Shown here: positions 1-6,279 of the stretch, in pieces
Layout: each line of letters begins with the position of its first letter
How positions within the stretch are numbered: position 1 is the first letter of the stretch
Assembly (NCBI GenBank): GCA_025929455.1
Contig: JAICMB010000207.1
Location: 1-6,279 of the forward strand
Reading direction: 5' to 3'
DNA: 6,279 nucleotides
Source of the DNA: Bryobacteraceae bacterium
Lineage (GTDB): Bacteria > Acidobacteriota > Terriglobia > Bryobacterales > Bryobacteraceae
Translations under genes and position numbers: made by a program
The notes under the pieces: model-generated
What the model was told of the DNA's origin: nothing
The model's input: only the letters and a program-made list of their open reading frames with translations
The model's database searches: none

Positions 1-1424
1 ACATGCTCGGTCTGTTAGCGAAAGCGCGCAACGAAACGCCCGGCAATGAAGATGCGCAAGTGCAGGCGATTATGCGGATCGAAACAGCGCTCGCCACGGC
101 GTCCATGGAACGTGTTGCACGGCGGAATCCGAATAACACCTATCACAAGATGACGGTTGCCGAGCTCGACGCACTCACGCCGTATTTCAATTGGAAAGCG
201 TATCTCACCGATACGGGCATCCGCCCGGTGCAGACATTGAACGTAGCGGTGCCGGACTTCGTGAAAGCGCTCACCCCGTTGCTGGCGGACACCAGCTTGG
301 ACGATCTGAAGACTTATCTGACCTGGCACGCGCTGGCCGCGAACGCCGAGCAGTTGCCGGCGCCGTTCCAGGAAGAGGATTTCGCGTTCAACGGCAAAAT
401 CCTGCGCGGCACGAAGGAAATGCCCGCGCGTTGGAAACGCTGTGTGCAGGCTACCGATCACGCGCTCGGCGAGGCACTCGGGCAAAAATTTGTCGCCGTT
501 GCATTCAGCGGACCGAGCAAGGCGAAGGCGCTGGAACTGGTGCACGAGATCGAAAAGGAAATGGGCGAGGATATCCGCACGGCAACCTGGATGTCACCGG
601 ACACCAAGAAGCAAGCTCTCGCGAAGCTGGCGGCGGTTACGAATAAGATCGGTTATCCGGACAAATGGCGCGATTACTCGAGCGTGAAGATCGTGCGCGG
701 CGATTACTTCGGCAATGCGTTGCGCGCGGTCGAGTTCGAAGTTGCGCGCAATCACAATAAGCTCGGCAAGCCGGTGGACAAGACCGAGTGGAGCATGACG
801 CCGCCGACCGTGAACGCTTACTACGCGCCGCCCATGAACAACATCAATTTTCCGGCCGGCATTCTGCAGCCGCCGTTCTACAATGCCAAGGCGCCGGACG
901 CGGTGAATTACGGGGCGATCGGCGTCGTTATCGGTCACGAGCTCACGCACGGCTTCGACGATAACGGGCGGCGCTACGACGGCGAAGGAAATTTGCGCGA
1001 CTGGTGGACGCCGCAGGACGAGCAGGCATTCATTCAGCGCGCCAACTGCATTGCAAATGAATACAGCAACTTCAGCCCGGCGCCCGGCGTCAAGTTGAAC
1101 GGCAAACTTACGCTCGGCGAGAACGCCGCGGACAACGGCGGCATTCATCTCGCATATTTGGCACTGATGGATCACCTCGCCGGCCGCGTGTTGCCTAAAT
1201 CGGGGCAATTCACCCCGGAGCAGCAGTTTTATCTCGGATACGGGCAGATCTGGTGTGAGAACACGACGGAGCAGGCCGCCCGTCTGCAGGCGTTGACGAA
1301 TCCGCACTCACCTGGGGAATTTCGGGTCAACGGCGTAGTGCAAAACTCGCCGGAATTTCAGAAAGCCTTCTCATGCAAGGTAGGCGATGCCATGGTAGCT
1401 CCGAATCCTTGCCGGGTCTGGTGA
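1..1424 (+). CDS. M13 family (neprilysin-like) zinc metallopeptidase, 5' end outside window
   Basis: This is a zinc endopeptidase of the M13 family (neprilysin/PepO type), which cleaves peptides and is usually exported or membrane-anchored. Numbering from the first visible ATG (base 3), the Peptidase_M13_N region fills roughly residues 1-220 and the catalytic domain roughly 265-473. The zinc site HELTH is at 312-316, with the third ligand Glu373 in ENAAD. The substrate-binding NAYY motif starts at 271. His435 and Arg441 of the HSPGEFR stretch match the family's conserved His and Arg. The protein ends in CRVW, as neprilysin does, so the C-terminus is intact. Cysteines at 147, in RANC, WCEN, FSC and PCRVW fit the disulphide-rich fold. 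Family members are usually about 670-700 residues, so some 200 residues, including any signal peptide, lie left of the window. The ATG at base 3 is probably internal. All visible catalytic residues are present. The family is certain; the substrate cannot be told. Confidence 0.96.
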   Translation, partial: MLGLLAKARNETPGNEDAQVQAIMRIETALATASMERVARRNPNNTYHKMTVAELDALTPYFNWKAYLTDTGIRPVQTLNVAVPDFVKALTPLLADTSLDDLKTYLTWHALAANAEQLPAPFQEEDFAFNGKILRGTKEMPARWKRCVQATDHALGEALGQKFVAVAFSGPSKAKALELVHEIEKEMGEDIRTATWMSPDTKKQALAKLAAVTNKIGYPDKWRDYSSVKIVRGDYFGNALRAVEFEVARNHNKLGKPVDKTEWSMTPPTVNAYYAPPMNNINFPAGILQPPFYNAKAPDAVNYGAIGVVIGHELTHGFDDNGRRYDGEGNLRDWWTPQDEQAFIQRANCIANEYSNFSPAPGVKLNGKLTLGENAADNGGIHLAYLALMDHLAGRVLPKSGQFTPEQQFYLGYGQIWCENTTEQAARLQALTNPHSPGEFRVNGVVQNSPEFQKAFSCKVGDAMVAPNPCRVW

Positions 1425-1443
1425 GTAACTGTTGCCTACTCGC
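1421..1443 (+). terminator. Possible weak terminator hairpin after the peptidase gene
   Basis: A 7-bp stem (GTGAGTA at 1421-1427, TACTCGC at 1437-1443, one G-T wobble) with a 9-base loop overlaps the stop codon of the peptidase gene. No run of T follows, so it is not a textbook intrinsic terminator. It may be a weak terminator, an mRNA-end stabiliser or chance. A second small stem, CCTC/GAGG at 1457-1460 and 1469-1472, lies in the same 64-bp gap. Confidence 0.25.
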
Positions 1444-1478
1444 ACCAGAGCAGGAACCTCGCTACGTTGAGGACAGGT

Positions 1479-1483
1479 GGAGG
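1479..1483 (+). promoter_or_regulatory. Shine-Dalgarno GGAGG for the 1489 start
   Basis: GGAGG lies 5 bases upstream of the ATG at 1489 and is the strongest ribosome-binding match in this stretch, which favours that start. The in-frame GTG at 1477 would sit on top of it and is unlikely. A rival GGAG at 1517-1520 is 7 bases upstream of the in-frame ATG at 1528, so the start is not fully settled. Confidence 0.6.
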
Positions 1484-1488
1484 TTTCT

Positions 1489-2211
1489 ATGCAGATATTT
1501 ACTCATGCCGTAGTGCGGAGTTCTCCGATGCGGCTGTTACGCAACTGCACTGTCATGCTCGCGCTAGGGCTCGCTTCGACGTGGGCAGCGAACCGACTCG
1601 TGATTCACCGTGTACAGCTCGCCGGACCGATGGGAACGGATCGGGGCAAAATGGTCATGGTCGGAAACGAGCTCGCGTTCGTCGACGACACCAATCCCGA
1701 TAACTCGTTCGTGATTCCACGGTCGGATATCCGGACGCTGACGCTCGAGAACGGCGATCTCACGATGACGCTGGCACATCCCTTTAGCGACATGTACGGA
1801 GGAGCGAACCGGGCCGTGCTGCACTTCTCCGATGTGACCAGCCCGAACATGATTGCAAGCTGGGTCGGCCTGCCGCTCGCGACATCAGGGGAAGCGTCGC
1901 GCATGACGACTGTGGTCGGACCCGCGACCGTTACTACGGAAGCGATCGTCAACGTCAAGTACGACGACGATCACGGCAAGCTCATCATCACGAAGAACGG
2001 CGTGAATTTCGAGGACCTCTCGAACGCCGATCATTCGCGCGCCTGGAGCTATGCGCAGATCAAGAATTTGAAACAGGACGAGGATGATCACGAGATCAAG
2101 ATCGAGCCGTATAACGGCGATTCGTACAAGTTCAAAGTGAACGGGACTTTTCTTACGCAGCAGGTCTACAACATGATCGGCAACCGCATCGTTGAGGCAC
2201 GCGGACACTAA
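1489..2211 (+). CDS. Predicted exported protein of unknown function with two similar beta-rich segments
   Basis: I do not recognise a named family. Read from ATG 1489 the protein has 240 residues. The N-terminus has Arg15 and Arg18 followed by a hydrophobic stretch at about 21-34 ending TWAA, which looks like a signal peptide, so the mature protein is probably periplasmic or outside. If ATG 1528 is used (227 residues, own GGAG), the signal peptide has a more typical length. Two segments look alike: about 53-95 (GKMVMVGNELAF, then IPRSDIRTLTLENGDLTMTL) and about 163-205 (GKLIITKNGVNF, then WSYAQIKNLKQDEDDHEIKI). Each reads as paired beta strands, an acidic turn, then a (Y/S)xxI(R/K)xL strand, the pattern of small PH-like beta-barrel domains. 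That fold assignment is inference. It follows the peptidase gene by 64 bp on the same strand and may share its transcript. It converges on the mutase gene. Confidence 0.85.
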   Translation: MQIFTHAVVRSSPMRLLRNCTVMLALGLASTWAANRLVIHRVQLAGPMGTDRGKMVMVGNELAFVDDTNPDNSFVIPRSDIRTLTLENGDLTMTLAHPFSDMYGGANRAVLHFSDVTSPNMIASWVGLPLATSGEASRMTTVVGPATVTTEAIVNVKYDDDHGKLIITKNGVNFEDLSNADHSRAWSYAQIKNLKQDEDDHEIKIEPYNGDSYKFKVNGTFLTQQVYNMIGNRIVEARGH

Positions 2212-2219
2212 AGCGGCCG

Positions 2220-2244
2220 GGACAGGCAGCAAGACAGCCTGTCC
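2220..2244. terminator. Hairpin in the convergent gap, likely bidirectional transcription stop
   Basis: GGACAGGC (2220-2227) and GCCTGTCC (2237-2244) form a perfect 8-bp stem with a 9-base loop. It almost fills the 37-bp gap between the ends of two converging genes (stops at 2211 plus and 2249 minus), so one hairpin could serve both transcripts. Neither side has a T-tract, so termination may rely on the stem alone or on Rho. It could also be a copy of a dispersed intergenic palindrome. Confidence 0.6.
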
Positions 2245-2248
2245 GACA

Positions 2249-3763
2249 CTATGGTTCGCGGTACTCGCCAAAGACCTTCTTCAGGCGGTCCGATATTTCT
2301 CCTACGGTGGCATTTGCTGCCGCACTTGCCATGATGTGCGGCATGAGGTTGTCCGTGCCGCGCGCGGCCGTTTCCAGCGCTTGCAGGTTCCGCTCTGTTT
2401 CGGCGCCGTTGCGCGATGCACGTAGCTCGCGCAACCGGTTGACCTGCTGCCGTTCCAGTTCCGGGTCGACGCGGAATACGGGCATGTGCTGCTCTTCTTC
2501 CTGAACGAAGCGGTTCACCCCCACGACCACTTGCTCTCCGCGCTCGACCCGCTGCTGATACTCGTAGGCTGCATTCTGAATTTCGCTTTGAATGAAACCT
2601 CGTTCGATCGCGACGAGCGTTCCTCCCATCGCATCGATCCGCTCCATGTACTCGCGTGCGCGTTGCTCGATCGAATCGGTGAGTTGCTCGATGGCATAGC
2701 TGCCTCCGAACGGATCGGCCACGGCCGGCACGCCGCTTTCATCGGCGATGATCTGCTGTGTGCGTAAAGCGAGCCGTGCGGATTCCTCCGACGGAAGACC
2801 GAGTGCCTCGTCGCGGCTGTTGGTGTGCAGCGATTGCGTGCCGCCGAGCACCGCCGAGAGCGCCTGTACCGCAACGCGCACCAGGTTGACGTCGGGTTGT
2901 TGCGCGGTCAAGGTCGATCCGGCCGTCTGCGTATGGAAACGCAGCATCGACGAGCGCTCGTTCTTCGCGCCGAAGCGTTCCCGCATCATCTTGGCGTACA
3001 GCCGCCTTGCCGCGCGAAATTTGGCGATCTCTTCGAGAAAGTTGTTGTGCGCGTTGAAGAAGAAAGACAGCCGCGGTGCAAACGCGTCGATCGCGAGTCC
3101 GGCTGCGAGCGCCGCTTCGATATATGCCACCGCATTGGCCAGCGTAAATGCCACCTCTTGCGCGGCGGTCGAGCCTGCCTCGCGAATGTGGTAGCCGCTG
3201 ATCGAGATGGTGTTCCACTCCGGCATCTCGCGTGCGGCCCAGGCGAACAGATCCGTCACGATCCGCATGGATGCGCGCGGTGGATAGATATAAGTCCCGC
3301 GCGCAATGTATTCCTTGAGAATGTCGTTCTGCACGGTGCCGGACAGCTTGCGGATCTCCGCTCCCTGCTCGCGCGCCGTCAATGCGTAGAAGCTCAGTAG
3401 AATCGCGGCTGTCGAGTTAATGGTCATCGACGTCGTGATTCGTTCGAGCTCGATTCCAGCGAAGAGCCGGCGCATGTCGTCGAGCGACGAAATGGCCACG
3501 CCCACGCGCCCCACTTCTCCCGCCGCGAGCGGATGATCGGCGTCCATGCCCATCTGTGTGGGCAAATCGAATGCTACGGAGAGGCCGGTAATGCCCTGCG
3601 ATAGCAGATAGCGGTAGCGGCGGTTGCTGTCTTCGGCGGTTCCAAAGCCGGCGTACTGCCGCATGGTCCAGAGGCGCTTACGGTACATGTCGCGGTAGAT
3701 GCCGCGCGTGTAGGGAAATTCGCCGGGTAGCGGAGGTTGTGGCGGCGCGGGCCCGCCGTTCAT
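2249..3763 (-). CDS. Methylmalonyl-CoA mutase, large (alpha) subunit without cobalamin domain
   Basis: This is the catalytic TIM-barrel subunit of an adenosylcobalamin-dependent acyl-CoA mutase, interconverting (R)-methylmalonyl-CoA and succinyl-CoA. In 504 residues it carries the family landmarks [14 protein letters not shown] (34-47), [13 protein letters not shown] (60-72), [21 protein letters not shown] (142-162), [11 protein letters not shown] (187-197), APRLSFFF (229-236) and [12 protein letters not shown] (309-320). Tyr37, Thr143, Gln145, Arg155 and His192 fall at the spacing of Tyr89, Thr195, Gln197, Arg207 and His244 of the Propionibacterium enzyme. Isobutyryl-CoA mutases replace that Tyr and Arg with Phe and Gln, so methylmalonyl-CoA is the likely substrate. 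The protein ends after the barrel and linker with no DxHxxG cobalamin-binding domain, so it must pair with a separate small subunit, not in the window. The N-terminus starts close to the FPYTRG motif, roughly 40 residues shorter than many relatives. A stop 8 codons upstream (3785-3787) rules out extension. Its ATG overlaps the stop of the upstream gene as ATGA, suggesting translational coupling; no good Shine-Dalgarno is seen. Confidence 0.95.
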   Translation of the reverse strand: MNGGPAPPQPPLPGEFPYTRGIYRDMYRKRLWTMRQYAGFGTAEDSNRRYRYLLSQGITGLSVAFDLPTQMGMDADHPLAAGEVGRVGVAISSLDDMRRLFAGIELERITTSMTINSTAAILLSFYALTAREQGAEIRKLSGTVQNDILKEYIARGTYIYPPRASMRIVTDLFAWAAREMPEWNTISISGYHIREAGSTAAQEVAFTLANAVAYIEAALAAGLAIDAFAPRLSFFFNAHNNFLEEIAKFRAARRLYAKMMRERFGAKNERSSMLRFHTQTAGSTLTAQQPDVNLVRVAVQALSAVLGGTQSLHTNSRDEALGLPSEESARLALRTQQIIADESGVPAVADPFGGSYAIEQLTDSIEQRAREYMERIDAMGGTLVAIERGFIQSEIQNAAYEYQQRVERGEQVVVGVNRFVQEEEQHMPVFRVDPELERQQVNRLRELRASRNGAETERNLQALETAARGTDNLMPHIMASAAANATVGEISDRLKKVFGEYREP

Positions 3764-4011
3764 GAACGTGAGATGCGGCGCGCTTTAAGGAAAGACGTTA
3801 TTCCGAAGCCAGCCATGACCAGAATGAACGGAATTTCCAGAATCAGCCGCGGCACGCCGTTCGGGTCGTGGTAGCTGCGAACGGCCGAAGGTATCGCAAT
3901 CCCGGCGATGGCCAGAAAAACGAACCCAATGACCTGATTCCACAAAATGTGAAGCGGCCGCACGACGCCCGGAAGGACGTGCTGCAACAGTTTCCGGGTA
4001 AGCGCAATCAT
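3760..4011 (-). CDS. Small two-helix membrane protein of unknown function
   Basis: This 83-residue protein has a basic, amphipathic N-terminus (Arg6, Lys7, Arg18) and two hydrophobic segments, about residues 24-43 and 54-74. Between them lies a short polar loop ([11 protein letters not shown]), and the C-terminus is strongly basic (KARRISRS). By the positive-inside rule both ends should be cytoplasmic. I know no function. It looks like a real gene because its hydrophobic pattern is coherent, the frame is filled from start to stop, and its TGA overlaps the ATG of the mutase gene by the 4-base ATGA arrangement typical of operons. No clear Shine-Dalgarno precedes ATG 4011. It may be only a transcriptional partner of the mutase, or a membrane factor for it; nothing in the sequence decides this. 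Confidence 0.8.
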   Translation of the reverse strand: MIALTRKLLQHVLPGVVRPLHILWNQVIGFVFLAIAGIAIPSAVRSYHDPNGVPRLILEIPFILVMAGFGITSFLKARRISRS

Positions 4012-4070
4012 AGCGGGTATGGGTCTATTTTAACAGCGGCAGCCTTCAACTCTGGTTATTATGTGGAACG
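4012..4070. promoter_or_regulatory. Divergent intergenic region, probable back-to-back promoters
   Basis: Two genes start divergently only 59 bp apart, so promoters for both must lie here or inside the genes. On the plus strand TATTAT (4057-4062) is a -10-like hexamer, 8 bases before ATG 4071. On the minus strand TAAAAT (4032-4027) lies 15 bases before ATG 4011. No convincing -35 box accompanies either. If these hexamers are used, both mRNAs would have almost no leader, consistent with the lack of good ribosome-binding sites. Confidence 0.35.
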
Positions 4071-4553
4071 ATGCAACTCGAAGCCGTGCGGCTGGAAATG
4101 CCCGAGGACGGTAATCTCATCGCCGGGCACAGTCACTTTATCAAGACCGTCGAGGACCTCTTCGAAGCGATTGTCAATACCGTACCCGGCATGAAGTTCG
4201 GCATAGCGTTCAACGAGGCGTCGGGTCCGTGCCTCACGCGCGTGGACGGCAACGACGACGGGCTGAAGGCGCTCGCCGTGCGCAATGCGACGGCGGTCGG
4301 GGCAGGGCACTTGTTTATCATCGCTTTGCGCGAAGGTTTTCCCATCAACGTCCTCCAGCGCATTCACAACGTGCCCGAAGTGTGCCGTGTGTTCTGTGCC
4401 ACTGCGAATCCCGTAGAGATGATCGTCGCGCAAACCGAGCAAGGCCGCGCCGTCCTCGGCGTCGTGGATGGCAGCGCGCCCAAGGGCGTCGAAACCGAAG
4501 CCGACGCCCGCACCCGCCACGAATTCCTGCGAAAAATCGGCTACAAGCGCTGA
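4071..4553 (+). CDS. Adenosine-specific kinase family protein (PF04008 type)
   Basis: This 160-residue protein matches the small, highly conserved family named adenosine-specific kinase after an archaeal member (PAE2307 of Pyrobaculum) whose structure was solved with adenosine bound. Physiological roles in bacteria are unclear. Recognisable segments in order are [19 protein letters not shown] (17-35), [19 protein letters not shown] (39-57) with DGND at 59-62, [12 protein letters not shown] (75-86), [25 protein letters not shown] (90-114), [18 protein letters not shown] motif (QTEQG 121-125, VVDG 131-134) and the ending [10 protein letters not shown]. Length is that of the family, so the gene is complete. 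It is cytoplasmic by appearance, with no signal peptide or membrane segment. The start is ATG 4071; GGA at 4065-4067 is too close for a good Shine-Dalgarno, so translation may be nearly leaderless. It is divergent from the membrane-protein/mutase unit, and no functional link is evident. Family assignment is from recalled motifs; the biochemical activity is less sure. Confidence 0.9.
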   Translation: MQLEAVRLEMPEDGNLIAGHSHFIKTVEDLFEAIVNTVPGMKFGIAFNEASGPCLTRVDGNDDGLKALAVRNATAVGAGHLFIIALREGFPINVLQRIHNVPEVCRVFCATANPVEMIVAQTEQGRAVLGVVDGSAPKGVETEADARTRHEFLRKIGYKR

Positions 4554-4730
4554 ACGGAACCCAGTCTCGGAGGCGCGACCGTAAGGGGAGCGGTCTTGTA
4601 GCAGCCAGTACCGCAGGGCTCTCTACAGTACCACTCGTACTACATCCCGCAAACATCGAGAACATAACACCGGATGACATCTAAGCCAAAAAGTCCTAGT
4701 ACTTTCTCGCCGTGAGGCCTTAGAAAAAAG
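4554..4730. other. Non-coding stretch with two small hairpins
   Basis: No plausible gene is seen between the kinase stop and the next promoter. Frames open here are only shadows or chance. GACCG (4577-4581) and CGGTC (4591-4595) form a 5-bp stem with a 9-base purine-rich loop, 23 bases after the stop, which could end the kinase transcript. AGTAC (4627-4631) and GTACT (4637-4641) form another 5-bp stem with loop CACTC. Both are too short to be conclusive. The A-rich run just before 4731 may assist the promoter. Confidence 0.4.
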
Positions 4731-4760
4731 TTGACACCCTATCAAGCGAGGCGGCATACT
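4731..4760 (+). promoter_or_regulatory. Sigma-70-like promoter for the repeat-protein gene
   Basis: TTGACA (4731-4736) is a perfect -35 consensus. CATACT (4755-4760) is a 4/6 match to the -10 consensus, with an 18-base spacer. An A-rich run (AGAAAAAAG) lies directly upstream and could act as an UP-like element. Transcription would begin near 4767, leaving a leader of about 25 bases before GTG 4792. Confidence 0.6.
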
Positions 4761-4791
4761 CAGCCTCTGTTGGCCTCGCAACCATTCCACC

Positions 4792-6279
4792 GTGATTATT
4801 CGTTCTACACCCGCCCTCATTACTATTCGTTTCTTTACGCTCATGAGCGTGATCGCAGCTGTTGCGGCATCCGCACAGCCCGTCGCCACGTTCTCGCCAA
4901 CCAGCCTGAACTTTGGATCGCAGGCCGTCGGTACTTCGAGCACCGTTCAAACCGTGCAGCTTACGAATACCGGAACGGCGGGGCTAAGCATACTCAGCAT
5001 CTTCATCGATGGCAACAACGTCGGCGATTTTGCGCCGCAGGAGAACAACTGCCCGAGCACGTTGGCCGTCAATGCGAGTTGCAACGTGAACGTAGCGTTC
5101 ACACCCGCCACGATCGGAGCGCGGTCCGCGGTGATCACGTTCAAAAACAACGCCACGGACAGCCCTCAAACGATACCGTTAAGCGGCACCGGTACGGGTA
5201 ACCCGCCGGCTGCCGGCTTCTCGCCGTCCAGCGTGAACTTTGGTTCGGTGGCCGTAGGAACCTCCACCCCAACCCAGACCGTCACGCTGACAAACACCGG
5301 CGGGTCCGGCCTGAGCATCGACGGCATTTCGATCACCGGCGCCAACGTCCCCGACTTCGCGCCACAGGAGAATAATTGTCGCGGCACTTTGGCGGTCAAT
5401 GCCAGTTGCCAGGTGTTTGTGAAGTTCACACCAACGGCCACCGGAGCGCGCTCAGCGGCGATCACCTTCAAAAACAACGCCGCGAACAGCCCTCAAAACG
5501 TGTCTCTGAGCGGCACGGGCACCGGGAATCCGCCTGCGGCCACTTTCTCGCCCACGAGCGTGAACTTCGGTTCCGTGGCGGTCGGAACCTCCACCCCGAC
5601 TCAGACAGTCACGTTGACAAACACCGGCGGGTCCGGCCTCAGCATCAACGGCATTTCGATCACGGGCGCCAACATACCGGACTTCGCGCCGCAGGAGAAC
5701 AACTGCCCCGGCACCCTGGCCGCCAACGCAACGTGCCAGATATTTGTACAGTTCACGCCCAAGGCCATCGGAGCGCGCTCGGCGGCGGTCACGTTCAAAA
5801 ATAACGCCACCGACAGCCCGCAAAACGTGTCTCTGAGCGGCACCGGCACGGGCAATCCGCCCGTAGCCAGCTTCTCGCCCACCAGCGTGAACTTTGGTTC
5901 GGTGGCGGTCGGAACCTCCACCCCGATCCAGACGGTCACGTTGACAAACACCGGCGGGTCCGGCCTCAGTATCAACGGCATTTCGATCACAGGCACGAAC
6001 ATCCCGGATTTCGCGCCGCAGGAGAACAACTGTCCCGGTACCCTGGCCGCCAACGCAAGCTGCCAGATCATGGTGAAGTTCACACCAGCGGCCATCGGAG
6101 CGCGCTCGGCGGCGGTAACGTTCAAAAACAACGCCGCCGGCAGCCCGCAGGACGTGCCTCTGAGCGGCACCGGCACCGGGAACCCGCCGGTAGCGACACT
6201 CTCTCCCGCGAACATCGATTTTGGAGATCAGAACGTTGCAACCAGCAGCGCGGTTCGAATCATCACGCTGCAGAATACC
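4792..6279 (+). CDS. Secreted choice-of-anchor-D / ASH-type repeat protein, 3' end outside window
   Basis: The frame starting at GTG 4792 stays open for 496 codons to the right edge and has no stop, so only the N-terminal part is seen. A signal peptide is visible: an arginine-containing start, a hydrophobic core (FFTLMSVIAAVAA) and a likely cut after ASA, near residue 28. Then come 109-residue repeats, each opening with FSPTSVNFGSVAVGTS, followed by TVTLTNTG, DFAPQENNC, FTP, GARSA and SGTGTGNPP. This is the pattern of choice-of-anchor-D/ASH (ASPM-SPD2-Hydin) immunoglobulin-like domains, common in large exported proteins of Acidobacteria. Each full repeat has two cysteines ten residues apart, likely a disulphide outside the cytoplasm. 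Four full units and 27 residues of a fifth are present. GTG 4792 is chosen because it follows the promoter and gives a full signal peptide; ATG 4843 is the next choice. There is no Shine-Dalgarno. The role is probably surface structure or adhesion, by inference only; C-terminal domains are unseen. Confidence 0.88.
   Translation, partial: MIIRSTPALITIRFFTLMSVIAAVAASAQPVATFSPTSLNFGSQAVGTSSTVQTVQLTNTGTAGLSILSIFIDGNNVGDFAPQENNCPSTLAVNASCNVNVAFTPATIGARSAVITFKNNATDSPQTIPLSGTGTGNPPAAGFSPSSVNFGSVAVGTSTPTQTVTLTNTGGSGLSIDGISITGANVPDFAPQENNCRGTLAVNASCQVFVKFTPTATGARSAAITFKNNAANSPQNVSLSGTGTGNPPAATFSPTSVNFGSVAVGTSTPTQTVTLTNTGGSGLSINGISITGANIPDFAPQENNCPGTLAANATCQIFVQFTPKAIGARSAAVTFKNNATDSPQNVSLSGTGTGNPPVASFSPTSVNFGSVAVGTSTPIQTVTLTNTGGSGLSINGISITGTNIPDFAPQENNCPGTLAANASCQIMVKFTPAAIGARSAAVTFKNNAAGSPQDVPLSGTGTGNPPVATLSPANIDFGDQNVATSSAVRIITLQNT
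4891..6279 (+). repeat. Tandem coding repeat, exact 327-bp period, four full units plus part of a fifth
   Basis: Units begin at the Phe (Leu in unit 5) of FSP at 4891, 5218, 5545, 5872 and 6199, so every step is exactly 327 bp (109 codons). By hand count the protein identity of neighbours is about 72% (1 vs 2), 86% (2 vs 3) and 90% (3 vs 4). The visible 27 residues of unit 5 share only 11 with unit 4. DNA similarity between units 2-4 is also high, pointing to recent duplication or gene conversion. The array sits wholly inside the coding frame. Confidence 0.95.

Noticed and set aside
594..1307. Long minus-strand open frame (237 codons) inside the peptidase gene
   Set aside because: It lies antisense to a gene with all M13 motifs. 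Its composition (Arg/Val/Leu-rich, no domain) is typical of a shadow frame in GC-rich DNA.
1477..1479. GTG start for the exported protein
   Set aside because: It overlaps the GGAGG that serves ATG 1489 and has no ribosome-binding site of its own.
1425..1488. A tRNA or small RNA in the gap after the peptidase gene
   Set aside because: There are only short stems and no cloverleaf; 64 bp is too short for a tRNA with flanks.
4012..4070. Cobalamin riboswitch upstream of the mutase operon
   Set aside because: The gap is only 59 bp, too short for a B12 riboswitch, and no B12-box-like sequence was seen.
4229..4684. Arg-rich plus-strand open frame overlapping the kinase gene end
   Set aside because: It is a shadow frame of a highly conserved family gene and has no recognisable domain.
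4731..5201. Plus-strand open frame beginning at the TTGACA box
   Set aside because: It starts inside the promoter and is His/Arg/Gln-rich. The frame from 4792 gives a coherent signal peptide and ASH repeats over the same DNA.
5601..6215. Minus-strand open frame with repeated segments opposite the repeat protein
   Set aside because: Its periodicity only mirrors the 327-bp repeats of the real plus-strand gene, which has a signal peptide and a known domain pattern.
4891..6279. Possible CRISPR-like or mobile repeat array
   Set aside because: The repeats are long, directly adjacent, in frame and encode protein domains, with no spacer/repeat alternation.

Overview
The window looks like a piece of a bacterial chromosome of moderately high GC content. 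It most resembles Acidobacteriota, perhaps the Solibacter/Bryobacter side of that phylum. This placement is an inference from gene content: an M13 metallopeptidase ending in CRVW, a secreted choice-of-anchor-D/ASH-type repeat protein, a stand-alone methylmalonyl-CoA mutase large subunit, and a small two-helix membrane protein. No rRNA, tRNA, CRISPR array, insertion sequence or phage gene was seen.

Layout, left to right. Bases 1-1424 (+) are the C-terminal two thirds of an M13 (neprilysin-like) zinc endopeptidase, cut by the left edge. Bases 1489-2211 (+) encode a predicted exported protein of unknown function with two similar beta-rich segments. A 37-bp convergent gap (2212-2248) holds a perfect 8-bp hairpin. 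On the minus strand, a two-gene unit starts at 4011: an 83-residue two-helix membrane protein (4011-3760) whose stop overlaps, as ATGA, the start of the methylmalonyl-CoA mutase large subunit (3763-2249). A 59-bp divergent gap (4012-4070) separates this unit from a plus-strand gene of the adenosine-specific kinase family (4071-4553). After a 238-bp intergenic region with small hairpins and a TTGACA promoter, a long plus-strand reading frame begins at about 4792 and runs off the right edge. It encodes a secreted protein made of 109-residue ASH/choice-of-anchor-D repeats.

The genes do not form one obvious pathway. The peptidase, the 1489-2211 protein and the repeat protein all look exported. 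The mutase joins propionate/odd-chain/branched-chain carbon to the succinyl-CoA pool and needs a separate cobalamin-binding subunit that is not in the window. I see no clear new defence or mobile system. The points most worth a second look are the near-identical coding repeats at 4891-6198, the translationally coupled membrane-protein/mutase pair, and the internally duplicated exported protein.
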